NCBI RefSeq assembly: GCF_051020985.1
Contig: NC_135002.1
Location: 744,001-808,000, forward strand
Direction of reading: 5' to 3'
Length of the DNA stretch: 64,000 nucleotides
Source: Nomia melanderi
Lineage: Eukaryota; Arthropoda; Insecta; Hymenoptera; Halictidae
Position 1 is the stretch's first letter. Each line of letters begins with the position of its first letter. Of the stretch, positions 34,885 through 47,281 are shown one piece after another. A model generated the notes under the pieces. It worked only from the letters and a program-made list of their open reading frames with translations. It was not told the origin of the DNA and made no database searches. The position numbers were made by a program, and so were the translations under genes.

Positions 34885-37878
34885 ATGCAAATACTGCGAC
34901 AGTTGGATGTGCATCCGAAGGTGCGCGATGAGGCAGATATTCTCGTGCGAACTTTTAGCGGTGCCATCGGTAAAGCGTTTTACTTGTCAAAATTCCTTAT
35001 AAGTACCGCCTGTCAAATTCCGACTTTGCACTCTGTCTAATGTTTACCGATAATCTGTAGACCTTTTAATATCAGGGAAATTTCGAATAATATTTTTTCT
35101 CTAATTTAATCATTATGCAGAACATAATTGGACGCTATCCTCGTATAATATTAACCTTAAATTCGGCATTTTTCGTATCGATATACGCATTTTTTTAATC
35201 AACTCTTATCTGAAAACTGATTTTTCATTTTTCTGACTGTTTACCAATGCTTAGGTTTCACGCCACGCATTCATTGATAGCTCAGTCTTTCCATTGTTGA
35301 TTGTTTACATTTGCTGTCTGATAGATAAAGTTTATAACCTGCACAGTTAGCATGTGGTGTTGCTTGTACTTTCAGTGACGGTTATCAGTACTATTATCAT
35401 GGGAATACTGTTTTTGTCCGAAGTAAATTATTATCTCACACCAACCCTAAGCGAAGAATTATTTGTGGATACTTCGAGGGGTTCTAAGCTAAGAATTAAT
35501 TTGGACATTATAGTTCCTACAATATCTTGTGATCGTAAGTGAACAGTATATAGAATTTTATGTCATCAATACTAGTGATAGGTATATTGATATAAATGTG
35601 CTTTAGTTTTATCAATCGATGCTATGGACACTACTGGTGAACAACATTTGCAAATAGAGCATAATATATTTAAAAGAAGATTAGATTTGAGTGGGAAACC
35701 TATAGAAAATCCGCAAAGGACAGGTATATAAAATGACTAATGTCAGAAGGGGCTTAATGTCTAAATTTAATAAGATTATTTTTCATATTTTTTTCACTCA
35801 TTTTATTATAGATATCACCGACACAAAAGCACTTAGCAAAACTACAGCAAAGGTAACTAAATCATTTGACATTCTTATATATAATATTATATCTCAGCTT
35901 CAAAAACTAATAAACAAAGTCATAATATTTACAGACAGTAGAAAGTAGTACCCCTAAAACGTGTGGAGATTGTTATGGAGCAGCTAGTGAAACTATCAAG
36001 TATAGTATACAAATCACTGATTAATATCCATTATGAATAAATTTTATATAATTAATTTAAACGATCGTATAGATGTTGTAACACTTGTGAAGATGTAAGG
36101 GAAGCATACAGAGTTAAAAAGTGGGCACCTCCCGACCCAGGAGACATAAAGCAATGTCAGAATGATAAGTCAATAGAAAAATTTAAGAATACTTTCACCC
36201 AAGGATGTCAGATTTATGGATACATGGAAGTAAACAGAGTGGGGGGAAGTTTCCACATTGCACCTGGTGATAGTTTCTCTGTTAATCATGTACATGGTAA
36301 ATTAAATGTGCAACACTGTCTCTTATGTGTATTCATTTTTTTGTTGTCTTTTTAAAATTCACTACATAATAGCAATGCAATAATAATGATTTACAGTACA
36401 CGATGCTCAACCATACACATCATCCCAGTTCAACATGACCCACAAAATTCGTCACTTGAGTTTCGGACTGAACATCCCAGGCAAGACAAACCCCATGGAT
36501 GATACCACTGTGGTTGCAATGGAAGGTATGTCTTCATAAACATTTTATTAAGAAATGAACAACGTAATATTGGACTACAATCCTGTACGCCTTAAGTGAT
36601 GAACATAATAGCTTTTATTAACATCGTATCGCAGTCCCTATGCCCATAAATGTACCGAATGTTGTACCGCTTTGAATCATTGTTTTCCCAACACTGTTTA
36701 TCAATTGTCTTCCTCTTAATCCGTACCTGATAATAAACATTTCATTATTTTCTCGATTAGCTTATTTTACGGGTTTGCATACATTAGATGAATATATACC
36801 TGAGAGACACATATCCCCCAAACAGAGCACCGGTGGCTATGCCGACGCAAAAACCTACCAGCATATTCATTTTCATTCTATCCCAACATGAAGTATTTTG
36901 TTGATAGGGTGATCCCGCTACGACCGGCATTTTACTCTACGAATATGATTTACGTAAATATAGATGTTCCCTTAACCTATGTCATACACGGCGATCAAAG
37001 TATAATTGTCTATATTCATGTAATAAGAAATTTTAATTTTAATTTACATTCGTCGCAGTGTTTGTAAAGAGCATTTCATTCGCGAAGAAAAAATATTATT
37101 CCTTGATTGTGATATTTTATTTATTTCCGCGATCAAATGAATTCATTAACATCTAATAATTACAGTCACTCACGTTTCAAGCGTCTGCCGTAAAATCTCG
37201 AATAGCGTTTACGCCTCCTTGTACTTTCTTTCAATAATAAGATATAAATATTTCTTAATAAAGCCTTTTAACACATGTCACCAAAATGATAATGATGTAG
37301 AAGAGACAGCCGCCATATTAGTTTTCTTCAAATTACGTGACGGTAGCGTCTTTATCCGTATTTCCGTTCCGGGCGCTGCTCTGGCTTTTAGCGGGCTATT
37401 TAAATTTTCAATCAATTGAAATTAGTCTGTTTTTTAGTTTCGACGCGTAAAATTCAGAGATCGTTTCTCCGTGCGTGCTGACACGTGTCGTTTTACATTG
37501 AATCTGTCCATTAACATTCTGCTGTTTTTTTCTCCGTTTTCAGGAGCGATGATGTTTTATTATTACATAAAAATCGTGCCCACAACTTATGTTCGAGCCG
37601 ATGGTGCAACTTTACTGACGAATCAATTTTCGGTGACACGGCATGTCAGGAAGGTATCGGTATTCAGCGAGTCGGGAATGCCAGGGATATTCTTCAGCTA
37701 CGAGCTCAGTCCGCTTATGGTGAAATACACGGAGAAGGCGAAATCATTCGGTCATTTTGCGACGAATACGTGCGCGATTATCGGTGGTGTGTTCACCGTT
37801 GCTGGATTAATCGACTCGTTGCTGTACCACTCTGTTAAAGCGATACAGAAAAAGATAGAACTAGGAAAGTACAATTGA
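34885..37878 (+). CDS. Ergic3: ER-Golgi intermediate compartment protein 3
   Basis: Eight exons: 34885-34969, 35376-35534, 35607-35723, 35812-35852, 35935-35999, 36073-36296, 36397-36525 and 37544-37878. They give 384 residues, one more than the human protein as I recall it. ERGIC3 (yeast Erv46 family) cycles between ER and Golgi as a cargo receptor in COPII/COPI vesicles. A short cytosolic N-terminus is followed by a membrane helix (about 29-50), then a large luminal domain with paired cysteines (TCGDCYGA, CCNTCEDVREAYR) and the NHVHVHD-like block spanning exons 6/7, here HVHDAQPY. A second helix near the C-terminus (CAIIGGVFTVAGLIDSLLYH) precedes a basic tail (KAIQKKIELGK). The last intron (1018 bp) hosts ROMO1 on the opposite strand. 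Polyadenylation is likely at CCAATAAAAG just after the stop. Confidence 0.93.
36618..36930 (-). CDS. Romo1: Reactive oxygen species modulator 1 (nested in an ERGIC3 intron)
   Basis: Two minus-strand exons, 36930-36800 and 36726-36618, join in frame to 79 residues, the same length as human ROMO1. The protein is a small inner mitochondrial membrane protein of the TIM23 translocase that also modulates reactive oxygen species. Visible features are a start MPVVAGSPYQ, a first glycine-rich helix (MLVGFCVGIATGALFGGYVS), and a second with GKTMIQSGTTFGTFMGIG before the C-terminal IRC. The protein is otherwise nearly invariant in animals, which makes the call firm despite its size. It lies entirely within the last intron of ERGIC3 on the opposite strand, so its own promoter must sit at about 36931-37540 in that intron. 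The 74-bp intron has clean GT-AG ends. Confidence 0.95.
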
Positions 37879-38235
37879 AGTCGAAACTTACCAATAAAAG
37901 TTTGAAAGTATTATAAAAAATAAACGTTACTGCGCATGCACGCTGTAAGATAGTTTAAACGTTAATCGAGTAACCATGATTTCACAGAAAAAAGGAAGGG
38001 TTGATGGGATATTGTAAAGTAATCGATGCATTTATCCATTTTTTTACATTGAGTTTGACAAAATTGTGAATATAGCTGAACACTTTTTTGAGAAATATAT
38101 ATATATAAATATATATATAATTGTACATAAGGATCTACAGATATACATATGATAATAGTTATCCTGCTAATAAATAATATTAAAAACACAAATTTTTATT
38201 ATAACATGATTGTATTTAAAGTAAATGCTGTAACA
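37879..38235. other. Convergent gap between ERGIC3 and mTERF3
   Basis: Short AT-rich gap with both polyadenylation regions (AATAAA near 37892 and 37918 on plus; TTTATT near 38193 on minus) and a TATATA stretch at about 38095-38119. No gene. Confidence 0.55.
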
Positions 38236-39779
38236 TTAAATGGTTTTTAGAAACAGATTAAATGTATGAGTAGAAACACCCGCTACATTTGTACAAAAAG
38301 TTAAATCATCACCACTAATTATATCTATTAATGATATATACAGTGGTTTCGAAGGATCATATTGATTTTTATTCAGTTTCACTAAGAACTGATGTCTTTC
38401 CACGAGCCTCCTCTTCCTACAACTTAGGACTCCTGGTTGTTTACATATCAGTTCATGTGATATATTCATCTCATTATGAACATAATTGAAAGCTCTCAGT
38501 ATTTTTGATTTACCTGCAATCAAATGACATGTTTCTTTAATAAAAATTATTTTACTACAGACAATGTTGATCACGTGTACATATTATTTGTTTAATATTT
38601 ACTACACATCCACGTAACAGGTTTCGTTTTCAATATATCTTTCATCTCACATAGACTGAAACCCATTTCCTCTTTTATACAGAAGAAATTTCTCTCTATG
38701 TGTTTCTCATTGTATGTTATAAGCTTGGGACATTTTGTTGCCACGTGCCTTACTTCAGAACCAGTTAGTTTAAAAGTATTTTGAAAATGACCTAATCTTC
38801 TATCTATTTCTTGTGTCTTAAATGATAACCAGAGAGGATTGCAATTTATAATTTTTGCAATCATTTCAGGGGTAAATTTGTGAACTATTAAGTATCTTAT
38901 TCTTGTGTGAAGGTCTTCCATGTCCTCTTTAAAAATTTTAGGATTCTCGGTGATAAAATTACCAAGATTATCTGGCAGTACACGGCAATCATTCAAAAAT
39001 CTGATATAGGGTTTTATATCTTTATCAAAGTCAAGATTTACTAGCATTTCAAATACATCTCTGTATTTTTCTAATTTATATAATTTTACACCTAATTTGA
39101 TTAGCTGTTGGAGAGTAATTGAATCATCAGCAATTTTAGCGAAATTATAAGTTGGTGTCATATAAGGTCCAATATGAGAAAGATCTTCTGTACATGTATC
39201 TAAAGGACTTGGTGGTTTCTCGTCTGAATCTGTTAATGCATCATTAGAATCAAAATCACATTTATCGATTAGGTTAACAGAATCCGGTTCAATTGAAACT
39301 TCTGGTAGATTATTGTTTACATTTTCTGATGCATCGTAAACACCATTTTCATTTGCATCCAGAGTTGCTTCTTCTGAACTGAATTTATTTGATAGTTTAG
39401 GTACAACATTATTTATATGTTTTGATAAATTATGAGCACTATTACTATATTTATGTTGTAATGTATTAGATTCTTCTTCTAAATGATATTTATTCAACCC
39501 TCTTGCCATCATTTCAAGAAATTCTTTATCTGCATTACAACTTGCAAAATTAACATCTTTTGAAACATGAGTATAACCTCTTGCATTATTAGGTTTAATG
39601 ACTTCTGTTGAATGACGGTATTCAGAAACTTCATTCGATGTTTCCTCATTATTAATTTTGCTTGCGATACCTCTGCAAGTATCGAAACTGATCGAACCTT
39701 TATAACGTGACAAATACAGTATTTCACTGATTTGGTTACATCGTATTCGAAAAACCGTGTGCACTTTCGTCAACGACAT
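38236..39779 (-). CDS. mTerf3: Mitochondrial transcription termination factor 3
   Basis: Two minus-strand exons, 39779-38603 and 38513-38236, sum to 484 residues. mTERF3-type proteins sit in mitochondria, repress mitochondrial transcription and take part in ribosome assembly. The N-terminal ~200 residues are poorly ordered, rich in Asn/Ser/Glu, and start with a basic presequence-like segment. The C-terminal ~270 residues carry the mTERF helical repeats (for example LIKLGVKLYKLEKYRDVFEM, ENPKIFKEDMEDLHTRIRYL, CNPLWLSFKTQEIDRRLGHF, KCPKLITYNEKHIERN), continuing through exon 2 (ICKQPGVLSCRKRRLVERH). The start is the ATG at 39779; a longer opening to 39830 lacks a preferable context and delays the presequence. 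The intron is phase 1. Confidence 0.88.
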
Positions 39780-40385
39780 GTTCGCAGTCGAATGGTTAAC
39801 GAAACACAAACATAAATGTAAATTATTCACTCATACGAATACATATTTAACGTTCATTATAAAGATAAAAATTAAAAAACTTCATATTTGAGCAATAGGA
39901 ACTCGTTACTCGCGTAACTCTATCTCTATGTTTGCACATGTCTTCCTTTCAATAGTACGACCTCTACCATGATTCTGTGTTCCTAATAGCAGGGTGGCGT
40001 TTTGTGCAGGAAAACATAATACAAGAAAGTAATCGTAACCTCCACGCTGCTCCTGTAATCCTAATAGAAATGCAGCGGTTTTAATAAGAACGTATAACTG
40101 AAAGGAAGTAACAACATGCTCATTTTTTTCATTTATTTTTCTCCCTTGGACCTCCTTCGCCATTTTGGGTTCCTAATACAAAGAGTTGATTTTCGACATA
40201 TTCAGAAGACAGATTCTGAATCGACTTCGTTTATTTAAATGTTATAACGACTATTTAGAAAATGGACGTATTAATACTTCAATTAAATTAGGGGGCTCAA
40301 TGAATAACAGGAAACGAGTTTAACTGCAGGTACAACAGAATTTTATATTTCATTTGAAATTACATATTAATGTTTAATAACTAGA
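39780..40385. other. Gap between mTERF3 and the single-pass gene; holds a repeat-bearing open frame
   Basis: An 85-codon minus frame (40163-39906) starts with a good ATG context (AAAATGGCG). Its DNA contains three diverged copies of a short unit of the type TATTAGGAACACAGAA followed by a GGAGGT-like block, two of which encode LLGLQEQ and LLGTQNH in the same frame. I see no domain. It could be the mTERF3 leader, a small orphan gene or chance. Otherwise the gap is AT-rich. Confidence 0.3.
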
Positions 40386-41472
40386 TCACGATGGATTGCT
40401 CCTGCTTTCGTCCTCGTGTTCAGGTTCGTTTTCCGATGACAACGGGAGATGTTCCGTTCTGTGATTGAAACAGAGAAACAATATTTTGTTATTAATAGTG
40501 CAAATAAATCATAATTGATTACAAGGATGTAATTGCTTTACATTTTTAAGGGCACCGATTCGTTAAACTTTCTCTTCTCAACGTCCAGCAACTTCTGTTT
40601 AAGCGTCTCTTTCTGAATTAAATTATATATTTGAGTGATGTTTAGTCGTGTCGATGGATTCATGCTTCTTTCAATCGTATCTTTTAAGGATTCAATAGCA
40701 TTCTCTTTCCTCACTCTTGTGTCTGCAACAGGGAAAATCGATTTTTCATTATTTTTAACGTAGTAATCTACTTGTAAATCACTTTCAAACATTGAGACAG
40801 TAAATTTTAATAGAAATTTAAATAATTTCTCTTCTTAGAAAATAAATAGATCAAGTAGTTAATGACCTTTCTGTACCAGGCAATTGTAGGTCTTATTTTA
40901 CAAATAACTAAAACAAATTTATATATATATATATATATTTATTAATTTAAAATGTATATTTATATTTTATGTAATTTTAATAGAAGTTTAACGTTCGTTT
41001 TACCTAATTCAATGTCTCTCTCCCTGTCTTCTGAAAGTACACTGTCAAAGGAGTATCGAGGAACACTCAAATTTTTCAATTTCTTTTCAGTTTCAGTGAG
41101 AAAAGCATCTGACGTTTTCCCATCATTGTCGAACGATTTTTGGATTGGCACGTTCTCGATCTCCGCTACCTGTTTCCTTGCACTCAAGGATGTCATGGGC
41201 ACGCAGGCACTTTCTTCATCTTCATCGATCAGTAACGTCTCAATCTGGGGTCTACGAGTCAACCCGGTGCATGATGTCAGGGAATTCCGAAATCTTGATC
41301 GTAGCCAGTCATTCCTGAGATCAGAGAACAGAATGCAGTATATTTTTCCAGATTTCAGGAATCCATAAAAAAAATTCTTTGGAGTGAACGGATTTACTTA
41401 CAAAACTCTGGCGTGCAATAGTCCAAAAATAATAAGCGGTGTAGCTATTAAAGCTACAAAATAAATAAACAT
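40386..41472 (-). CDS. Unrecognised single-pass membrane protein
   Basis: Four minus-strand exons, 41472-41402, 41314-41004, 40722-40542 and 40458-40386, join in frame to 211 residues. The first 24 residues are hydrophobic (MFIYFVALIATPLIIFGLLH), fitting a signal anchor. The rest is polar and charged, with an acidic patch (IDEDEE) near 55, a Lys/Glu-rich helix-prone stretch at about 150-185 (LIQKETLKQKLLDVEKRKF) and an acidic tail. All introns have clean ends (for example GTAAGT / TGATCTCAG and GTAAAA / CCCTGTTGCAG). I do not recognise the family. That four exons splice with frame maintained and consensus sites is the main argument for a real gene. It lies in tandem downstream of FAF2 with a 2-kb gap. 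Confidence 0.65.
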
Positions 41473-43429
41473 TTTTATATGTTTTGAACGTGATATGACG
41501 TTTCAATGAAACATTTTGTCAATCGACTGATGCGACAAATGACGATCGACTCGGCGGAATGAAGAGAACAAGATACTAACGTTGTCTGAAAATTGCAATA
41601 TTATGACGATAGCTTGTATCGTTTACGTTAATTATTTATCCCGAATAGCGTTTTAATTGCAGTTCGACCAGAATATATGCTTGCACCTGATGCTTGGCAT
41701 TTTATAATATTTAATTTACAATTTCACTGTTATGCATACTCGATAATACACGTGTAAACGATAAATTTGTATTTTGAACTGTGTTTATTTAAGCATTTGA
41801 TAATAACAAAAGCGTAGTAATGTCCAGCATCAGACACCAGCTGACATCGAATATTTTTATGTATATACTGCATAGTAATCTAAAGGAAAAATAAAGATAT
41901 CAAAACTAAATCACAAAATATGCATACAAAAGTTTACTTTTAATGATTAACAAATCTGATGCATAGCACAAACAGTGTCTATGTTATTTTTTTTTTTCTT
42001 TTATGAAACAATTTATATATGCATATGTATATATGTATGTATAAATGCTATGGATTGCTCTTGAATATTTTATATGAATTTTATAGAACATTCAGAGGGA
42101 GCAATACATATTTACGTGTGACGCGTATTTCACTTCTCTTACGTTTGTTCATCTTTTGTACAAAAAAAGCAATATTAATGTCTCAGGCTAATATACAAAA
42201 AGAAAAATTATATATATATATATTATATATATAATCATGTAGGTTTCCAAAATACCAACATTTATAAGCCAATAATATTCCTTATGTCCCACAACAAAGT
42301 AACGGAAATTATTTTAAATATACAATGACAACCACTCTTTATGTTTCTCCAAGATTGATAGAATATTAACAAATATGTACGTGTGTATATAGACGTATAA
42401 GATAATATTGAATTTTGCCTTCATTTGCAGAAGACCGAAAGACGAAACGAAAGAAAATAATAAATGTAATTATCGTTAAGTGCGTGTTCATTAGAATCAT
42501 TGTGATATACAAAAGAATAAGATTACCTTCTAGGATAAACTATTATCACTTAACCTTCTTTCTTCTTTCTGATACAGAAATTTACATCGAGTATAATTCA
42601 ATGTGTGTTCGACAAGTCTATTCCACGCGACTTCGCCCGTTTTTATTTTATCCAATATGTGACTTACCAGAACTACATAAACGATTAAACGCGGAAGGAA
42701 CCACATTTCCTAAAAATCCCGTTTCGGTTACAGTCGAAGTACAGATTTAAAATAATGTAAGGTTACGGTACCACAGCTTTCAAAGTTTTTATATTTAATA
42801 CGTTAAACCTGTACTTTAATCGTAACCACCGCGCGTCGTCGATTCGCCTATCTTTTTTTTTTCTCTTTTCTTTTTTAATAAATTACACCCCTTTAGTCGG
42901 TTTATTACAGAAGTTCATTTAAGCTAAAAAATATTAAGATGAGTATAAGAAATGTTTGGTGTACAGCTTCCGTGAAGTCGTATTGATGTTTCTCTTTCAT
43001 TTTGTTTTCACAACAAAATTAGCTCTTTTCTCTAATTCGGTGTCTATTCCAGAAAGCGTCTTATTCATCTCACGGGAGATGCAGTGGTTGACACAGGTAT
43101 GTAACACTCGCCGGTTCTTTTTTTCTTTTCTTTTTTTGATTCGTTTGTTCTGATACAATTCGTGGACCTGTTTCACAATTGCATTCCTGTCGTTGAATTA
43201 CGCTTCACATGAAATACTCGAATGTATTCCGTGCGCGCTCTCGCGCGCGCGCGTGTCTGTGTATGTAAATATGTGTATAAATAAATATATATATGTATAT
43301 ATGCATGTACATACATATATATAGACATATATATTTATCGTTTTAATAAATGTCTCTTACGACAGTATCATTGTTTTCGCGGAATGATACTTAAACACAA
43401 AGAATGCAGCACTGGATAATCAATAGAGG
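41473..43429. other. Gap between FAF2 and the single-pass gene
   Basis: AT-rich DNA that probably holds the long FAF2 3' UTR and the promoter of the downstream gene. It contains simple repeats: TATATA at 42209-42233, a CG-dinucleotide run at 43231-43253, and an ATATGTATAT stretch at 43285-43335. The open frames at 42019-42234, 42415-42750 and 42956-43153 show no domain. Confidence 0.45.
43231..43335. repeat. CG-dinucleotide run followed by (TATG/TA)n
   Basis: GTGCGCGCTCTCGCGCGCGC and following bases form an alternating purine-pyrimidine tract, then GTGTCTGTGTATG, then an ATATGTATATATG stretch. Alternating CG and TG tracts can adopt Z-DNA. Situated just past the FAF2 stop, probably in its 3' UTR. 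Confidence 0.7.
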
Positions 43430-45493
43430 TTAATCGTCTAAGTCATTAACGTGGAGAACTTCCCTATGAGTTAGTCCAGCAGCTGACAGTGTTGAGATCT
43501 CTCTGGATGGATATAGAATTCTCTTCGGGAAACTCGTGGTAATTTCGAAACATGCTGGTGAATCTGGTTGACTAAAAATCCAGTGATACACATCCTGGAA
43601 GAGAATGAATTAGCTTAATACCAAAAGGTCAATATATATTAATTAACTCGACTGTCAATTGAATAGTGCACTTAAAGTTATACACTAGAGATTATCTGTA
43701 GCATTTACCATTATTGTGTGGGACATTAGAAAACGCCTTTTTATTGTTCTCTCCCCAAGTTTAATTTGAAGGTGACACACATTAGGATCACCCGGTTTTG
43801 GTTCCACTGGCACTTTGCGAACAGTGAGCTCTTTCTCAAGACGAATACGTTGAATTTCCATTTCTTGTGCATCTAATTGCTCCTTCTCCCTTGCCTCTTG
43901 TTCTTCGCGCGCTTTTCGTTCCTCTTCCCTTCTGCGATCCTTCTCTTGATCCGCGCGTAACGACTCCTCGTACGCTTGATCTTGTTGTTGGCGTAACGAT
44001 TGCGCCGCACTCCGTTCTGCTCTGCATTTAGAAGTCAATGAGTACTCGCAAAATCATTTTCTTTTTAATTAAGATATTTTGTTTTACCTTTCTTGACGAG
44101 CTTGTATTAAATTAATTTCGTTGTGATCAATAATTGCTTGTAGATGGGAAATAACGTCAGACGGGAATGGCGTGCCTTCCATTCTATGATAGAATAAAAT
44201 GGAATCTTTAAAATTATAAATTCTCCAAAACGATTGGAGATTGAAAATGTATAAATTATATTACTTACCGACCAACCATAGTCATTCTATTGTCTTTTAA
44301 AACAATAATGGCCAAGAAGGGATAAGAACCAGATCTAAGGGCTTCTGCCACTTTATAGCCTTCTCCGGATTGTACATTGCATGCCCAAAACAAAGTACGT
44401 ATATTTATAAACCGTACTACTTCTGGATTGTTTAAGGTGTTCCTGCAAATGAAAACTTAGTATTATTTATTTGTAGAGAAAATTCATAGTAGATTGTGTT
44501 AACAATTACCTGCACCACTGATCAATATCTTGAGCTTCATCTTTATGAAGGTATACCAGTAGAAATCTTAATTCCTGTTTCGCATCAGAAAGTGCTTGGC
44601 TATACGAGCCTTGATAAAAGACAGGATGACTACTACCATAACGTTCTTCGTAGGCTCGAATAAAATTAATTACATCTTCCACTGGATCGGAGGACACTTG
44701 AAAAGTAATTGTTATTTCAGTTAATTTCACAGAATCTAACATTTTTTCAATTGTTCTTTGTACAACTACAACTTACCAGGTCTAGCATTTCCCCTAAATA
44801 TTGAAAGAACTAACTGAAGTATACTGATCACTCTTTCATAAAAGAAGGAAAATATATATGATAAATAACTACCACTGCCACTAGAACTTTCAGAATAATG
44901 AAAATATATTCTAGAACTGCTATCATCAACAACTTGTGGTGGTCTTGATCGTGAATCTTGCGCATACATTGAAGGCCGTCCTTCATATAAATTTAGTTGT
45001 TCCTAAACAAATATGAGAACACGAGATCAGATCAGTTGCCTCTTCATAATTGAAGAAAGCAATGTTCATAACAATAGCTTGAATAAAAGATTGTTCATAT
45101 GTTTTGACGATGCATTGATTCATTTGATAATCTCTAGCATGCTATTCATATTTATATTGCAATCGACTTATGTAAGAAAACATCCTTTGTTCATGGTAAT
45201 GTTGTTACGAAATGTCTAATAAGAAATCAGAGACGCATGAAGCCAGAAATGACATGATCAAAGAGATTTACTTGAACAGCTACTTCCAAATTCCAGTTAT
45301 GTCTCTGCAAAACATCTCTACAGATGGATAGGTCTTCGATGCCCGTCAAATCCTGAAACCATCAGAATGTTGTTATTTTGTAGTGACTCCAAAAGAGTGA
45401 GCATGCAATAAGGAAAATAAGTCAAGTCACCTGGAACTGCAGAACTTTCTCAGTCTGATCACCACTGAGTTCGTTTAACGCGAAATCTGCCAT
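43430..45493 (-). CDS. Faf2: FAS-associated factor 2 (UBXD8)
   Basis: Eight minus-strand exons: 45493-45431, 45352-45272, 45002-44777, 44696-44510, 44442-44269, 44183-44088, 44021-43709 and 43594-43430, giving 386 residues, somewhat shorter than mammalian FAF2 (445). FAF2 recruits p97/VCP to the ER membrane and lipid droplets in ER-associated degradation. In order: a UBA domain (about 8-48, QFQDLTGIEDLSICRDVLQR), a hydrophobic hairpin (about 80-115), a thioredoxin-like UAS domain (about 125-260, HPVFYQGSYSQALSDAKQEL), a charged coiled coil (about 265-320), and a C-terminal UBX domain ending NDLDD. Exon phases agree throughout. The shorter length comes mainly from the coiled-coil and the linker before the hairpin. 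Confidence 0.92.
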
Positions 45494-46549
45494 GACAATA
45501 CGTGGGTCGAACGAATTACTCGAAACCCTTCGCCGATCGTTCAAGTCACACAATTCTACGAGATGACACCGAATACATCAGCTGATAAAAAAGTCGGGCA
45601 CACGAGCAAAATTACGTCGAAGCTGAGATAGCATTTGGTGCGTGATACAAAAGAATGATTAACCTCGAGCGTATGCGGGCTCTCCGGCTTACGGGGATCC
45701 GTGCATCATCGTCATAACACGTTTCGTCTGTTTGACCTGTACTATGCACGGTGTTTTCGGTGTCATGACTTTTTTTAACAATAATTTACGGTTTCAAGGT
45801 TCTGTTTCATGCGGTTACGATTTTAAGTGACGTCAACTTGCATGCATTGGCGATACGACAGTCAACAGTTTCTACGTGCCCCCATTGGCAGAATGTTATT
45901 TCTAAAAGTAACCCGGTATAAGGTCCAGAAATCCCGTTTTGTTAAAATTAAATGATCACGATTTTTTTTAAATCGTTTATCGCTAGATTTTCATTTATTG
46001 CGAAAAATGAAATAAATCCAATATTTTAAGAATAATCGACATACTAAAATGACCAATAGAAAATTGGTACACCTTGGAGTCCATAATTTTTTTACCGTCA
46101 TTCACGACCAATCTTAAGAATCATCACTATAACGTGATATTTTATATAAGGTGTGTTATTGAACAGGATAGTTACCCATTCTATTTCCGTTTTCCAGAAA
46201 TATATATATATATATAAAATAACATAGAGTAATTTTTTAACTTTGTACGTTGGGATCTCCAGCACAAAATATTGTGGTATACATGAAAATGTTATTTTTC
46301 TTAACGTTTACCAATCGGCGAGAGCGGGAAGATAATTATGTTGAATAACGTAAAGTATACGGGCAATCGTGAAATAAGGTAAATTTTGTATTTTCTATGT
46401 AACATTTCTTTTTCTACTGTAATATTATTTCTTTTTTAGACTCGCAAGTGCATGTGATAAATCATTGATTCAATCTTTCAGTGACGCTTTTCAATTTATC
46501 TGGCGACGCATCTTTGCACCTGTTGCTGTAAACATTGATTGCAATAAAC
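45494..46549. other. Divergent promoter between FAF2 and a small plus-strand gene
   Basis: About 1 kb between divergent genes. It contains a short TATATA run at about 46199-46217 and no coding frame of note. A GTGACGTCAA site at about 45829-45838 could be a CRE-like element. Otherwise I see nothing. Confidence 0.4.
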
Positions 46550-46982
46550 ATGAAGTCGGATAACGTTAATGAATCTCACATTCAGGTTGAAATTCAGAAA
46601 ACGTTACATTCCATTAAACAATCAATATCAGACATGTAAGGTCAAGTGACATTAAATGCATATTATTTAGCAAGAGTTTGGACTTTAATGAAATGTATTG
46701 TAAGAGGAAATAGTTATTTGAAATATGGAATTAATTCTGACACATTGCTTTTTTTCCAGAAAGGATGAGTTGAACGTGATTAATGAATTTATAAACCAAC
46801 TCGGAACAACAGTAATCGATACAAATAAGAAATTAACCATTACAGCTGAAGATATGGAAATCAATGTTGCAGAAGTTTTGAATAACAAGGAAAAAGAAAG
46901 TGAATTGCAACTCAATTTAAGGAATCCTTTATCTTCTACAGAATTCCAAGAAAAAATTTTGGCATGTTTAAACAATACGTAA
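46550..46982 (+). CDS. Small coiled-coil protein, unrecognised
   Basis: Two exons, 46550-46635 and 46760-46982, join in frame (GACAT/GTAAGG ... TTTTTTTCCAG) to 102 residues. The sequence is strongly helical and charged, with a heptad-like pattern over about residues 10-75 (VEIQKTLHSIKQSISDIKDE, then NEFINQLGTTVIDTNKKL) and an acidic, Asn-rich C-terminus. Small coiled-coil proteins like this are often subunits of kinetochore, BLOC or Mediator-type assemblies, but I cannot place it and make no functional claim. It converges on HACL1 with about 300 bases between stops. Confidence 0.6.
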
Positions 46983-47281
46983 TTTAAGACTTTCTAAGTA
47001 TTTTGTATATATTATATGTATTATTCCATTTAAAACTGCATCCACAAAATGAACTAGGATTTTTCTCTGCAGAAAATGTAAATGTACAATATATTTTCTT
47101 TCAGTTTACTTCAACAAAAATATATTTTTATGTAACTAGAATATAGATGTTTATAGAAATTCATATTTTTATAAATTGATTTCAGTGTTTACACTTACAA
47201 TTAAATGTATAAAATTTATAGTCTAAGTAGTACATTAACCTTCTGTTTCAACAAGAAATTCTTTTAGAATCTTGAACAAAT

